Source: an uncultured bacterium
GTDB lineage: Bacteria; Verrucomicrobiota; Kiritimatiellia; RFP12; UBA1067
DNA length: 48,132 bases
Direction of reading: 5' to 3'
Assembly (NCBI GenBank): GCA_902764415.1
Contig: CACWVU010000019.1
Span: 1 to 48,132 of the forward strand
Shown here: in pieces, positions 23,948 to 32,991 of the stretch
Position numbering within the stretch: position 1 is the first letter of the stretch
Layout of the letters: each line of letters starts with the position of its first letter
Notes under the pieces: generated by a model
Seen by the model: only the letters and a program-made list of their open reading frames with translations
Database searches by the model: none
Told to the model about the DNA's origin: nothing
Made by a program: the position numbers and the translations under genes

Positions 23948-26900
23948 TTACTCCAGCAACCCGAACGCCCAGAGATAGACAGGGTCAGACACCGTCGTGG
24001 TGACGCGGCCGACCTTGACCTTGTAGGTGATGATTCCCGCACCGAACGGCCGCGTGACGAGAGGCTCCTCGCCTTCTGCCGGCTCTTCGCACCCGCAGCT
24101 GTACCAGCCGGGCAGGAGAACTCCCTCAAACGAAGCCTTCACGGTTTTGCCGTCCACCCCCTGAATCGAGATCTTGCCGGAGAACTCGCCTGTCTTGCTC
24201 TTGTAGGATATCTTGTCCGTCCGCACACGCGCGTCAAGCGTGAATCCCTTCGCGGTCGCAAGCACATCCCTGGCGTCGAACGCCTCCGACTCGAACGTCA
24301 TCTCGTCGGAATACTCCACCTCGTCAAACGCCACAAGAAGGTCTGTCGGCAATGCGTTGGGAGTCCACCACCCGCCAAACGCCGTTCGCAGGGTTTCTTC
24401 ACCCTCGATGCTTTCGTACGTCGCCGTGCCGGGCGCGTTGTGGATTATCTGGTTCTCCTTCTGGACATCCCATGTCTCGCCGCCATTGCCTCTTATCTTC
24501 AGGAGCGAAGAGAACGCGTACTTCTTCGCAGCCTTAAACAATGCAACGTATGCAATGTCCCCTTCTCTGCCGAAGAGCTGGGCGGATCCGCTAGCCGACT
24601 GCCCGTTGGAAAGCGTCGCCGACCACTTCGCCACGCCAGCCGAAGAAATCGTCATCGTCGCGAACGCCATGCTGGCGTCGCCGTCCTCCGTCGGATCCTC
24701 CGGGAACGTCACCGTGTAGCTGCCCGCCCAGTCCTTGAAATTCGTGTCGGGCGTAGATATCTCGCCGAAGAACTCGCCGTCGTTGATGTCGGCATAGATG
24801 AATCCGTCCACATCCATCTCAAGCGCGATGGTCGTGCCGCTCTTGTGGGCAAGCGTGACCGAAGCGACGCCGGTCGCCGAGTCGAAATCCGTCCACGCGC
24901 CGGAACACGAGACTTTCGTACCATCGATGGTCTCAAGCACCGCCTTCACCTTGCCGGCGGCAGTTGCGGAGACGGCGAGAGTGCCCGCGACCACGTTCGT
25001 GCCGTCGGCAACCTCCTCAAGGATTGGCATGGTCTGCTCGGCGCGCTTCACGCCTATGAACGGGTTGACCTTCTTCGGATCGTCCACAGTGATGGTAAAC
25101 GTCGCCGGAAGCCCTGTCACCTTGTTCTGCGTTATGGTGTACGTGGCGGTATAAGTCCCCGCCGCCTTAGGCGTACCCTTGAGCGTGACCGTGCCGGACT
25201 TCTTGTCGTACGAGAGGCTCATTCCCTTCGGCAGCGAGCCGGACGTCTTCTTCAGCGTCGCCGCGGTGCCGGCCTTGACGTTCATGAGCGGAATCTGCTC
25301 GCCGGCCGCAAAAGTCAGGTGCGCATCCGCCTTGATGTCGAACGACGCGAAGCATGGCGCGGTCGTGTCGGAGAGCGTCACTTCGCAGGAATCCTTACCG
25401 ACTGCGTCGCCGCCCTCGACAATCTCAAGGCCAAGCGTGAACGACCCGGAGGCAAGAGTGTCGCCGGGCCTCCACGCCTCGAACGAAACCGCCCTCGCGC
25501 CCGTCTCGCCGGCGGCCCACACAAGATTCGTCTCGTCGAGGCCGTACTCCGCCGCATCCCCCGCATCTGCGAGATACACCCTCGCCTTTACCGCACCACT
25601 GCGCCCGCCGCCACGCGAAACGGAAACGGAGAAGTCGCGTCCGTTTGGCACGAACGCCTCCGCCGTGGCGGAGTCGAAGCCCACCGTGCCCGGCGTAGCC
25701 GCGCTCGTCGCCAGCAGCGAATAGTCAATCGTCGCATCGACGTCCGCGCCGAACGACGCCGCGGAGGATCCAAGCCCGGTTACCTCGACTTTTGCATAGA
25801 CATTACCGCCGTCAGAGGCATTCAGGTCTGCCGAAACCGACAGCACCCCGGTTCCGTTCGTGGTCACGACCGTCTTGGCGGCGCCATCGCCCTTCTGGAC
25901 GAGCGACAGCTGCCATTTGACATTCGGCGCGACCGCCGGTGTCGCCGTGAGCGTCGTGCGCTCGTCGAATTTGACGCCGGTCACCGCGAACATGTCAACA
26001 AGGTCGCCGCCCGAAACCTCGCCGTTCACCGCCTCGCCGCCGACCGCGAGCGCCATGCCAGCCGTCATCGTTGAAACGTCGCGGTTGTCCTCTTCAACCG
26101 CCGCGTCAACCGAATTCGCCACGGCAAGGAGCTCGTCGAACCGCCTGATGTGGCCGGCCAGCGCGGCGGAGTCAGTCGGGCTGCTGGACGAGAACAGCTC
26201 GATGCGGGAAATCACCTTCAGCGACGACGCATCCACGAGGGCGAACACCGGAACACCCGTCCTGTACTGGTTGGAGCGCTCTGGACGGTTCCACCCGCCG
26301 TTCTTCGTATTTGTGCCGAGAAGTTGCCGGTTGCGCGCCAGGATCGCTTCCGCCGCATCGTCCTCTATCATCCACCTCGACAGATATCCGGCGCCGCTCT
26401 GCACCGTCCCGTGGTCGGGGTCTGCTTCCGAGTACGCAGCACTGACGTTCCTCTTGTCCCTCGTGAGAAGGCACGGCCCGGTCGTAGGGCTGGACGCGCT
26501 CAGATTTGGAACGTCGATTGCGACGCACGCCACGTTGTTTGCAAGCGTCCAAGCCTTGAACTCCTCTGTCTCGACGAGATACCTCTCGGTCTTTGCACAG
26601 TCAGGGCACCAGATGCTGCCGCCGAAGCTGACAAGCAGATGCGCAGTCTCCGACTTCGACTTCGCCGCCGAGACTTTCTCCTTTGCCGCGTCCAGATCCA
26701 TCGTCCATTCGCCCCATGCGAGCTCGTCGACCGTCTTCCTGCCGATCCACACGGGGTTCTTCGGCGAATTCCCGCGCTTCACGAGTGCAATCAGCGATTC
26801 GTCGAGCTTCCCGCCGTCGGCATCCGCAAGCGCAAGCTTGATCTCGCCGCCGACAGAGAACGAGAACCCGTCAAGCTCGCTGAATACTACCCTAACGCGC

Positions 26901-27679
26901 TTTTTGCTCTCGCCCTCGGCCCAGGCAACCTTGCGCACCGCCGTCTCGCTCCCCGCCGCCTTGGGATATGCTATGGACAGCGTCTCGTCCGCCGCCTCTA
27001 GGTCCAGCGCCGTGTCGCGCTCCAGGAGGACGTCAACCCATTCCGTCGTCTCCTCCGCCTCGAGCCTGTCGCCGACAGTGCCCCCGACGGTGAACTTCCC
27101 GCCGTTGTAGGCGCTATAGCCGGCGAACGTGGCCTCGATTGCCTTTATGAAAGCCGGGGCAAGCTGGGAAGTCTGCACGGTGTCAACGCCCAGCCCGTAG
27201 TCCTTTAGCTCGTAAGCATGTGTCTGACGGTTCCACTGGCGCGATGAAATGCGCCCGGTGAAGTTCGACACGGCGCGGCAGTTGTCGTTCTTGAGCCACA
27301 GAAGCGCGACGAACGGCCAATCGTTCAACTTGTTTTTCGAGTAGCCGCCTGCTTTCTCGGCGAACTTCTTGGCGTCCGCGTCGCCTTCCACAATGCAGAA
27401 GACGTATGGCGAACCCGCCTGCCAGGTCTTGAACTCCTGACTGTTGAGAGCCGCCTTGAAGTCGCTGCAGTAGCCGCAGTCGTGATTCGACCACACCATG
27501 ACCAGCGGCGTCCCTGTCGAGAACGCATGGTTAGTCGCAATGTCAAGACTGCCGATCCACGCGCTGGTCTGCGCAGTTGAGACGGTCGCGGGCATCGACG
27601 AGTCCGCGAACACCGCAGAGCCAAGCAGCATGCACGCCGTTGCAACGGACAATCCGATAGTTCTGACTATCTTGTTCAT
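23948..27679 (-). CDS. Secreted protein with two thioredoxin-like and Ig-like domains
   Basis: A 1243-residue exported protein: signal peptide IVRTIGLSVATACMLLGSAVFA (cleavage near residue 25). The first thioredoxin-like domain has CGYC at residues 68-71 and a later WPFVALLWL beta strand. The second has CPDC at 358-361 followed by ERYLVETEEFKAW. The middle is beta-rich, with Ig-like modules. About residues 783-866 match a putative-Ig (He_PIG) module (SLPKGMSLSYD, GTPKAAGTYTATYTIT). The C-terminus carries further beta modules and no obvious sorting signal. ATG 27679 follows AAAGGAAGT with good spacing. The CXXC pairs suggest disulfide exchange in the periplasm or on the surface. It sits 37 nt after the HEAT gene and 22 nt before the WbaP-type gene. 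Confidence 0.75.
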   Translation of the reverse strand: MNKIVRTIGLSVATACMLLGSAVFADSSMPATVSTAQTSAWIGSLDIATNHAFSTGTPLVMVWSNHDCGYCSDFKAALNSQEFKTWQAGSPYVFCIVEGDADAKKFAEKAGGYSKNKLNDWPFVALLWLKNDNCRAVSNFTGRISSRQWNRQTHAYELKDYGLGVDTVQTSQLAPAFIKAIEATFAGYSAYNGGKFTVGGTVGDRLEAEETTEWVDVLLERDTALDLEAADETLSIAYPKAAGSETAVRKVAWAEGESKKRVRVVFSELDGFSFSVGGEIKLALADADGGKLDESLIALVKRGNSPKNPVWIGRKTVDELAWGEWTMDLDAAKEKVSAAKSKSETAHLLVSFGGSIWCPDCAKTERYLVETEEFKAWTLANNVACVAIDVPNLSASSPTTGPCLLTRDKRNVSAAYSEADPDHGTVQSGAGYLSRWMIEDDAAEAILARNRQLLGTNTKNGGWNRPERSNQYRTGVPVFALVDASSLKVISRIELFSSSSPTDSAALAGHIRRFDELLAVANSVDAAVEEDNRDVSTMTAGMALAVGGEAVNGEVSGGDLVDMFAVTGVKFDERTTLTATPAVAPNVKWQLSLVQKGDGAAKTVVTTNGTGVLSVSADLNASDGGNVYAKVEVTGLGSSAASFGADVDATIDYSLLATSAATPGTVGFDSATAEAFVPNGRDFSVSVSRGGGRSGAVKARVYLADAGDAAEYGLDETNLVWAAGETGARAVSFEAWRPGDTLASGSFTLGLEIVEGGDAVGKDSCEVTLSDTTAPCFASFDIKADAHLTFAAGEQIPLMNVKAGTAATLKKTSGSLPKGMSLSYDKKSGTVTLKGTPKAAGTYTATYTITQNKVTGLPATFTITVDDPKKVNPFIGVKRAEQTMPILEEVADGTNVVAGTLAVSATAAGKVKAVLETIDGTKVSCSGAWTDFDSATGVASVTLAHKSGTTIALEMDVDGFIYADINDGEFFGEISTPDTNFKDWAGSYTVTFPEDPTEDGDASMAFATMTISSAGVAKWSATLSNGQSASGSAQLFGREGDIAYVALFKAAKKYAFSSLLKIRGNGGETWDVQKENQIIHNAPGTATYESIEGEETLRTAFGGWWTPNALPTDLLVAFDEVEYSDEMTFESEAFDARDVLATAKGFTLDARVRTDKISYKSKTGEFSGKISIQGVDGKTVKASFEGVLLPGWYSCGCEEPAEGEEPLVTRPFGAGIITYKVKVGRVTTTVSDPVYLWAFGLLE

Positions 27680-27716
27680 AGCTGACTTCCTTTCCTTTCT
27701 TTGCTTCCTTTGCAAA

Positions 27717-28643
27717 TCAGTTTCCTGCGCCTGCCGGTTCGTCCCCGTCGTCTCTTTCGGAATCGTCGTCGGAATTACCATCGCCGCTGGAGCTTTCTCC
27801 GGATTCATCGCCGCCATCAGACTCGACCTGCTTCGCCGACTCCTCTTCCGCCGCCTTGGCAGTATACCATTTTTCCGCTGCCTCGAACGTCGTGTACTCT
27901 TCCCCGGTCACGAATTTATAGGCCTCTTTCGCCTTGGCCTTCACGAAATCGCCGGCATCCTTGCCGTCTATCAGCGAAACAAGCGCCGGCACAACCACCT
28001 TCGCGTTTCCAGCACCGAGCGCCTCCATCTGCCCGACGAATCGCTCGACGGCATCTTTGCCGCACAGCCCGTCGATTGAAAGCAACGTGGATATGAATTC
28101 CACCTTGAAATCGCTTTCGTCTTCGCCCAGCTCTTCGAGAGACAGGGCGATCCTGTCGGTCGCGGCATCGATGACTTCCCGGCTCGAATCCTTCAAGAAT
28201 GCCATAAGGTCCTTGAGCGAATCCTTCCCGTAGAATCCAAGCGCATTGATCGCCTCTATCTTCAATTCAGGATTCTCCTGCCTCATGATCGCCACCACCG
28301 CCTTGCGGACGCTGCCTAGGCTATTCTCGTCGGACGCGTCCTGAAGCGTGTCCGCAAGCTTCCTCTCCTCCGGCGTGTACGGGTCTTCGACTTGGCGAAC
28401 ATGCCTCACGACCGTCTTGGCGTCTTTGCCGTTCCTCCGGCTCTTCCTCATGCCGCTGTTCTCGCCGACATTCCTCCCGCGCGGTTTTTCTTCGGCGATC
28501 AGCTTCGCGCCTGATATTTTCTCGACAACAGGATCCGGCGCAGGATCCTTGACCGGCCGGCCCGAAAAGAGGCCAGACACAGCCCAGATTGCCAGAACGA
28601 CAACCAAGACCGACAACACAACGACAATTGCAGACTTCTTCAT
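27717..28643 (-). CDS. Membrane-anchored HEAT-repeat protein
   Basis: A 308-residue protein with one N-terminal membrane helix (AIVVVLSVLVVVLAIWAVSGLF), so most of it should face the periplasm. A Pro/Arg-rich linker follows, then about 150 residues of helical HEAT-like repeats (GSVRKAVVAIMRQENPE, IEAINALGFYGKDSLKDLM, VIDAATDRIALSLEELG, VEFISTLLSIDGLCG, VVPALVSLIDG). The tail of about 40 residues is extremely rich in Asp, Glu, Ser and Gly. ATG 28643 overlaps the ligase-like gene's stop as ATGA. HEAT repeats usually bind partner proteins. Tight coupling to the ligase-like protein suggests it acts with it (inference). Confidence 0.75.
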   Translation of the reverse strand: MKKSAIVVVLSVLVVVLAIWAVSGLFSGRPVKDPAPDPVVEKISGAKLIAEEKPRGRNVGENSGMRKSRRNGKDAKTVVRHVRQVEDPYTPEERKLADTLQDASDENSLGSVRKAVVAIMRQENPELKIEAINALGFYGKDSLKDLMAFLKDSSREVIDAATDRIALSLEELGEDESDFKVEFISTLLSIDGLCGKDAVERFVGQMEALGAGNAKVVVPALVSLIDGKDAGDFVKAKAKEAYKFVTGEEYTTFEAAEKWYTAKAAEEESAKQVESDGGDESGESSSGDGNSDDDSERDDGDEPAGAGN

Positions 28644-30445
28644 GACCCAACCGCCATCCTTTCCCACTTGACACAATATGACATCCATCCGGGAATGTAA
28701 ACTTCGGCGCCGCGGACGATTGTCACCCATTTCGGAGGGTCGACGTACTCCTTCCAGTATCGGGCGGCGAATTCGCCTATCACAAGCCGCACGTCGGACT
28801 TCGCCCGCAGTTCGACCGGTATCGCCGAAGGCGGGAACTGCGGCGAAAGAAACACTATCTCGCGCGGGAGCGGAAATGTGCCGTCGGCATTTGCATCGCA
28901 TTCGTCAAGCTTCTCTATGAATTCCTGCCCTGCGGCCCCGGCGAGCACAAGCCTCCGGACCTTGCCCCACGTAACGTCATCAATGGACTTAAGGTAGCAG
29001 ACCGCCTCGGCACTTCTGCCGATTTTATACGACAGCCTGATTTCATTGGGCGTCGACGCGCCTCCAAGGGCCTCTCCGTCGTCAACAATGAACACCTTTG
29101 GATCGTCGCCGTTCAGAACCACTCGCTTCCCGTCGAAGTGGACTGACACGCCATCGCCACGGCAACAACAGCCAAAGGCGACAATCGAAGCCATTATCGC
29201 CATCGAGACGACTGCTCCTGATGCTACGGGCATGGCGAAGTGCGACAGCCGCACCTTGCGGATGCCTGGCAAAAGAAACACAAGCGACGAAAATGCGCAG
29301 AACTGAAGAGCCTTGTCTGCCCAGACGACGTTGAAGCTCGCCGCAGTTGCAAATGAAATCCAGACTGCCGCTGGAATTGCGCTGAGTCCATTCCATGCGA
29401 AGCGGAGAAGAAGGAGAATGCCCGCAATCCAGCAAAAAAGATATGCCGCCCCACCAATCCACCCGTATGCCGCCAAGGCTGTGATATGATCGCTAATGAG
29501 ATTGAACCTGCCTGTCCAGCGTTTCCCCTCTGAATACCAGTCCACATACGCGCGGCCGCTGGAAATGCGGCCACCCCAGCCCCAGGGCGCATCGTGAATC
29601 ATGCGCGGCGCAGCGGACCAGAGCTCGGTACGCGTGGCGTCCGATTTGGCGTCGCCCTTCGCCGATCTGCTCGATATGTAGAATGTCGCCATCGCCCCGC
29701 CGAGGGCAAGCATGCACACCAGAGCGCCGATGAGGATTCTCTTTGCCGTAAGCCATCCCCGCGCTCGGCCGATGCAGGCGAATTCAGCCGCGAGCCCCGC
29801 CGCCGTGGCAACGATGCCGCTGCGGGATGCGGTGAGCGCAAGCATCACAAGGAAAACTGACGCTACGGAAGCAAACGCCAACCTGACCGACGTCCTTCCT
29901 GCGGACATGGAAAGGCCGGCAAACACAAGCAGCAGGAACGAAACGAACGTCGCCGCCTGGTTGGGTCCTCGGAAAAAGAGCTTGAGTCGCCCGTCGTTGC
30001 GCCATAGCTTAATTTCGGAGAACATCTGTGAAATATCAGTTTCGCTTACATCATCCCAAAGCGGCATTATCTTCTCGTTCTTGTAAACAACTGGGTTTGG
30101 ATAGCGTATCTTGAAAGTTTTGTCGCCGATCTTGGCGCTAGAGAGTGTGCCGTGGTCATACTCAAGTGTAATCGGATTTTCCCCGGGCTTGCGTGGGCTT
30201 ACTACTATGGCCTTGTTCCCTTTGACGGTGGCACGCCATCCATCCGAGGAAACACCACGCCCTTTTTTGATCTCAAATTCCCTGATTCCGCCCGAAGGCG
30301 TCCTCATGCGCCAAATAGGCAGAAAACTTATCGGCGCAAAGTAAGTACCGCAAAAATTGTGCAAAAGTTCATTAACGTCACTTTCCGCAGCCTGAGAGGA
30401 TGCGAAGACGAAGAAAACAAGCAATGCTGTTGCAAATCTCTTCAC
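28640..30445 (-). CDS. O-antigen-ligase-like (Wzy_C) membrane protein with unusual N-terminus
   Basis: A 601-residue protein. It begins with a signal-peptide-like segment (ATALLVFFVFASSQAA) and about 130 soluble residues. A Wzy_C-type core follows: GPNQAATFVSFLLL, LTASRSGIVATAAG, and the loop ISDHITALAAYGWIGG holding the His position. In all about eight membrane segments are visible, then a C-terminal soluble domain of about 170 residues. Usual ligases and oligosaccharyltransferases have several N-terminal helices before the GPNQ-like motif; here they are replaced by the exported domain. GTG 30445 overlaps the foldase stop (GTGA). It may ligate glycan to lipid A or to a protein. The neighbouring secreted protein makes the latter worth considering (inference). 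Confidence 0.7.
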   Translation of the reverse strand: MKRFATALLVFFVFASSQAAESDVNELLHNFCGTYFAPISFLPIWRMRTPSGGIREFEIKKGRGVSSDGWRATVKGNKAIVVSPRKPGENPITLEYDHGTLSSAKIGDKTFKIRYPNPVVYKNEKIMPLWDDVSETDISQMFSEIKLWRNDGRLKLFFRGPNQAATFVSFLLLVFAGLSMSAGRTSVRLAFASVASVFLVMLALTASRSGIVATAAGLAAEFACIGRARGWLTAKRILIGALVCMLALGGAMATFYISSRSAKGDAKSDATRTELWSAAPRMIHDAPWGWGGRISSGRAYVDWYSEGKRWTGRFNLISDHITALAAYGWIGGAAYLFCWIAGILLLLRFAWNGLSAIPAAVWISFATAASFNVVWADKALQFCAFSSLVFLLPGIRKVRLSHFAMPVASGAVVSMAIMASIVAFGCCCRGDGVSVHFDGKRVVLNGDDPKVFIVDDGEALGGASTPNEIRLSYKIGRSAEAVCYLKSIDDVTWGKVRRLVLAGAAGQEFIEKLDECDANADGTFPLPREIVFLSPQFPPSAIPVELRAKSDVRLVIGEFAARYWKEYVDPPKWVTIVRGAEVYIPGWMSYCVKWERMAVGS

Positions 30446-31599
30446 TTCTGATTGATGCTTGGCAATCTAGGTCCGCGTGGTTTCCGTGGTTTGCGTGACC
30501 CTTGCCGCTTGCCTTTTTCAGGAACGTTCCAGATTCGATAGATGAAGTTTGTTCCAAGAGGATACTCTATCTTGGCTTGTTCATACAGCTTTGGAAGCAG
30601 TTTGCGCTGGAAATCCCCACATTTCTCCTGCTTGATTCTCCGCTCGGCCACCTCGCGCGACGGCACTTCAAGCCGAATGGGAAGCCGTATCAGTATACGG
30701 GCAAGCGAAACTGAATCGCCCTCCCTGTTCAGCAGCTTAGCTACCACAAGGCCATCATCCGTCTCTATGGGCCTGGTCCACTTGTTTGTCTCCAGCATGG
30801 CAACAGCAATCGACAGCTCAAGCGGCTGAAGGTCCTTTATTCTGAATAGCCCCCACTCCTTTGAATAGATCTCGTTCTCTTTATCCACCAGGGCATCCTC
30901 GCTATATTTGCTGGCGATTGCCGCCCAGTCGTCGCCCGCCGCGAGACGCTCTTCGACCTTTCGTCCCTTCTCTCTTGCAATGGCGTCAAGTTTCGAAAGC
31001 TTCTTCAACCGATTGGTCAGATTGAGATAGTACGCATCCACATCACCATCGGCAACCTTCAGCTCGGGGAGGGTGTCGAAATACGCTGTGCGTTGACTTT
31101 CACTCTCGAAATTGCGCAGAAACACCTGCTTGAGGGAACCAAATCTCTCCGCGAGCTCATCCTTGGTTCTAGCCCTTGACCTCGTCTGCCTGTTGAATTT
31201 TGCGAGCGTCTCGGCATCGCTCCCAGCGGTTGGCTTGATTCCAAGCCGATCTGCCTCTTTTGAAAGCAGCTTGGACGAGATAAGACTCGGAGTAACCTCC
31301 ATTGCGAAATTATTACCCCAAACGGGAATCGCGTTCGCAGGAACTTTCTTGCCGCTCAATTCCGTGATTTTTGCGACCATGAGAGCAATGTCACGAACAT
31401 ATTCTGCAGTAATCGCCTCTCCGTCTATCACGCAAAAAGCCACAGAAGACAGGTTGCTTTTGCATAATGCCGTTAAATCGGCGTCGCCATTCTTGCCATT
31501 GCCAATCGAGCCGGGAAACGTTCCGGCATAGGCACACACAAAAAAGACGAGTACGCCTGCTACGACAATGTGTTTCAATATACCACTTATCTTGTACAT
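30442..31599 (-). CDS. SurA/PpiC-like periplasmic peptidyl-prolyl isomerase
   Basis: A 385-residue exported chaperone-like protein: N-terminal hydrophobic segment (GILKHIVVAGVLVFFVCAYAG), then a SurA-like helical N-domain. One divergent parvulin domain follows: RLAAGDDWAAIASKYSED, KEWGLFRIKDLQPLE and TRPIETDDGLVVAKLLNRE. A basic tail follows (KGKRQGSRKPRKPRG). ATG 31599 is taken because it starts the signal sequence. The Shine-Dalgarno is poor, and an in-frame start at 31665 would overlap the G7/C7 hairpin. It is separated from the secreted-protein gene by 95 nt with two hairpins and is fused by GTGA to the ligase-like gene. A dedicated foldase for the secreted protein upstream is plausible. 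Confidence 0.75.
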   Translation of the reverse strand: MYKISGILKHIVVAGVLVFFVCAYAGTFPGSIGNGKNGDADLTALCKSNLSSVAFCVIDGEAITAEYVRDIALMVAKITELSGKKVPANAIPVWGNNFAMEVTPSLISSKLLSKEADRLGIKPTAGSDAETLAKFNRQTRSRARTKDELAERFGSLKQVFLRNFESESQRTAYFDTLPELKVADGDVDAYYLNLTNRLKKLSKLDAIAREKGRKVEERLAAGDDWAAIASKYSEDALVDKENEIYSKEWGLFRIKDLQPLELSIAVAMLETNKWTRPIETDDGLVVAKLLNREGDSVSLARILIRLPIRLEVPSREVAERRIKQEKCGDFQRKLLPKLYEQAKIEYPLGTNFIYRIWNVPEKGKRQGSRKPRKPRGPRLPSINQK

Positions 31600-31616
31600 C
31601 TCGCTTATCAGTAATA

Positions 31617-31645
31617 GGGGGGGATCCTTTTCAGAATTCCCCCCC
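31617..31645. terminator. G7/C7 stem-loop, possible attenuator
   Basis: GGGGGGGA (31617-31624) pairs perfectly with TCCCCCCC (31638-31645) across a 13-nt loop. In the minus-strand transcript it lies between the secreted-protein stop and the foldase start. There is no U-tract, so it is more likely a partial terminator, processing site or 3' stabiliser that lowers expression of the downstream genes. Confidence 0.45.
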
Positions 31646-31654
31646 TCATTCTGA

Positions 31655-31672
31655 AGCAACCTCAAAGTTGCT
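31655..31672. terminator. Second stem-loop after the secreted-protein gene
   Basis: AGCAAC and GTTGCT form a 6-bp stem with a 6-nt loop, 22 nt after the stop at 31695. No U-tract follows. Together with the G7/C7 hairpin it makes a structured intercistronic segment. Confidence 0.35.
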
Positions 31673-31694
31673 CCTCAACTGACGTCAAATCTTA

Positions 31695-32693
31695 TTACAG
31701 ACCGTTATACTTGAACGTCGCATTCTTGTTGAACTTGATCGACCAAGTGCCGTACGCGGCAGTCGGCAGATTGTACCACCCATTGTCCTCCAGAGTGGGC
31801 GACTCGCTGCACGAGAAAGCGAGAGCCTTCACGGCGCTAGCGCAGCACGCTTCGCAGTCAGGCGCGGGGAGGTAGCCGACGATGTTGCCGCTGATGTTCT
31901 CAACACCCGCGAAGGTCCAGGTCAGACCCTGAGTCTTGTAGGTGAAGAGCTTATCCTTCCACGTACCCTGGCCAGCAAGGGCGAAACCGAAGTTCGTGCC
32001 GTCGGCGTTGTCCAGGTTGCCGTAGCCGGAATCATCGGAATCGAAGGTGTAGAGCGCCTCGACCGAAGTCGCCTTGGCAACACTCTCACCGCCGAAGCGG
32101 TTGAGGAACTGGAGCGTGAAGTCCCACTGGTCACCGTTGTCCTCGACGATATAGCCATCAGAGCACAGATCACCGATGAAGACGGTAGCCTTGATCTTCT
32201 GGGTATTCTTGACGCGATAGCACTCGCCGGGACTCTTGTACTTGAAGGTCTCGCACCAGACGTACCTTTTGTTGTACTTCTGCTGGTACTTGTACTTCGT
32301 GTCCTTGCCGTCAAAGCCAAGCGCATATGCCAGCTCTTCCAGGAAAAGATCCTTGTCCTCCATCTTGTTGATGACAGACGTGTTGAGCTTCCAAGGATAC
32401 TGCTTGCTACCAGCCTTGAGAACATCGTCGTACGTCCCGCTAGGAAGGGTGACATCCCTGGTCTTCTGCTTCTTGTCGCCAGTAATGGGCTCGAAGATAG
32501 GATCTTCATACCACCACGTGGCATTATTGGCAGTGGAATCCCTGCCGAGATTGACCGTGTAGGACACACCCTTGCCTTCCTTACCAGTCGTCGTGGTGAG
32601 AGTGGCGTTGTAGTCGTACAAATACGTGATGTCGTACGCCTCAACTCCACCGATCATCGCCGCAACGGCGGCAGCAATCATGAGTTTCTTCAT
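31695..32693 (-). CDS. Secreted protein of unknown family, probably abundant
   Basis: A 332-residue protein with a clear signal peptide (MIAAAVAAMIGGVEA, mature start near YDITYLYDY). The mature part is Tyr/Thr/Asn/Lys-rich, beta-prone and has paired cysteines (WCETFKYKSPGECYRV; CEACCASAVKALAFSC). I recognise no family. Expression signals are strong: AAAGGAAAAA Shine-Dalgarno 9 nt before the ATG, and a promoter with an A/T tract at 32992-33051. There is also a long structured leader, and codons look more even than in the neighbouring genes. It could be a structural surface or filament component. Its position ahead of a foldase and a Wzy_C-type ligase suggests that these act on it (inference). 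Confidence 0.75.
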   Translation of the reverse strand: MKKLMIAAAVAAMIGGVEAYDITYLYDYNATLTTTTGKEGKGVSYTVNLGRDSTANNATWWYEDPIFEPITGDKKQKTRDVTLPSGTYDDVLKAGSKQYPWKLNTSVINKMEDKDLFLEELAYALGFDGKDTKYKYQQKYNKRYVWCETFKYKSPGECYRVKNTQKIKATVFIGDLCSDGYIVEDNGDQWDFTLQFLNRFGGESVAKATSVEALYTFDSDDSGYGNLDNADGTNFGFALAGQGTWKDKLFTYKTQGLTWTFAGVENISGNIVGYLPAPDCEACCASAVKALAFSCSESPTLEDNGWYNLPTAAYGTWSIKFNKNATFKYNGL

Positions 32694-32985
32694 TGTTGTT
32701 TTTTTCCTTTGGCTTGTTCCTTCGGACTTGCGGACTTCCGCTTGCCTTCCGACCGGAGCTACCCGGTTGATCCGTTGTGGTCGGTGGTTTCATACCGCTT
32801 CACTTTATTGTACCCGCATGAACACGGTCGGCATCACGTGTTGTGCCATTCAGCTCTCTTCGATGGTTTGAGTTTCTCATCTCCGATCACCGTGTCCCGT
32901 TGCAGGTCCGAGTTCCGATTTTTCATCGCGCCCGGTATGCCTAGGCCCGGACACCATGTCCGAAACCTCTTCCCTGCTCAAAGAC
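32694..32985 (-). promoter_or_regulatory. Structured 5' leader of the secreted-protein gene
   Basis: About 290 nt lie between the predicted start of transcription and the ATG. Visible hairpins: CGGACA/TGTCCG (32948-32962, 3-nt loop), AACACG/CGTGTT (32821-32842, 10-nt loop) and ACCGG/CCGGT (32752-32767, 6-nt loop). A GCGG/CCGC tetraloop lies nearer the ribosome-binding site. I could not match it to a known riboswitch. A TACAAT at 32807-32812 could be a second, weaker start giving a leader of about 110 nt. Confidence 0.5.
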
Positions 32986-32991
32986 GGGCGT

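Noticed and set aside
23982..23993. REP-like core inside the end of the thioredoxin/Ig gene
   Set aside because: It encodes ordinary residues in frame and matches only 12 nt, so it may be chance; not listed as an element.
23948..24050. A PEP-CTERM or similar sorting signal at the end of the 1243-residue protein
   Set aside because: The C-terminus lacks the motif, hydrophobic helix and basic tail expected of such signals.
24440..26074. Plus-strand open frame of about 540 codons opposite the thioredoxin/Ig gene
   Set aside because: Arg/His-rich translation without motifs; it mirrors codon bias of the real gene.
32694..32985. A known riboswitch or SRP-like RNA in the leader
   Set aside because: GGAAGGCAAGC superficially recalls the SRP RNA core and I checked for cyclic-di-GMP-I features, but the conserved motifs are not present in the right order.
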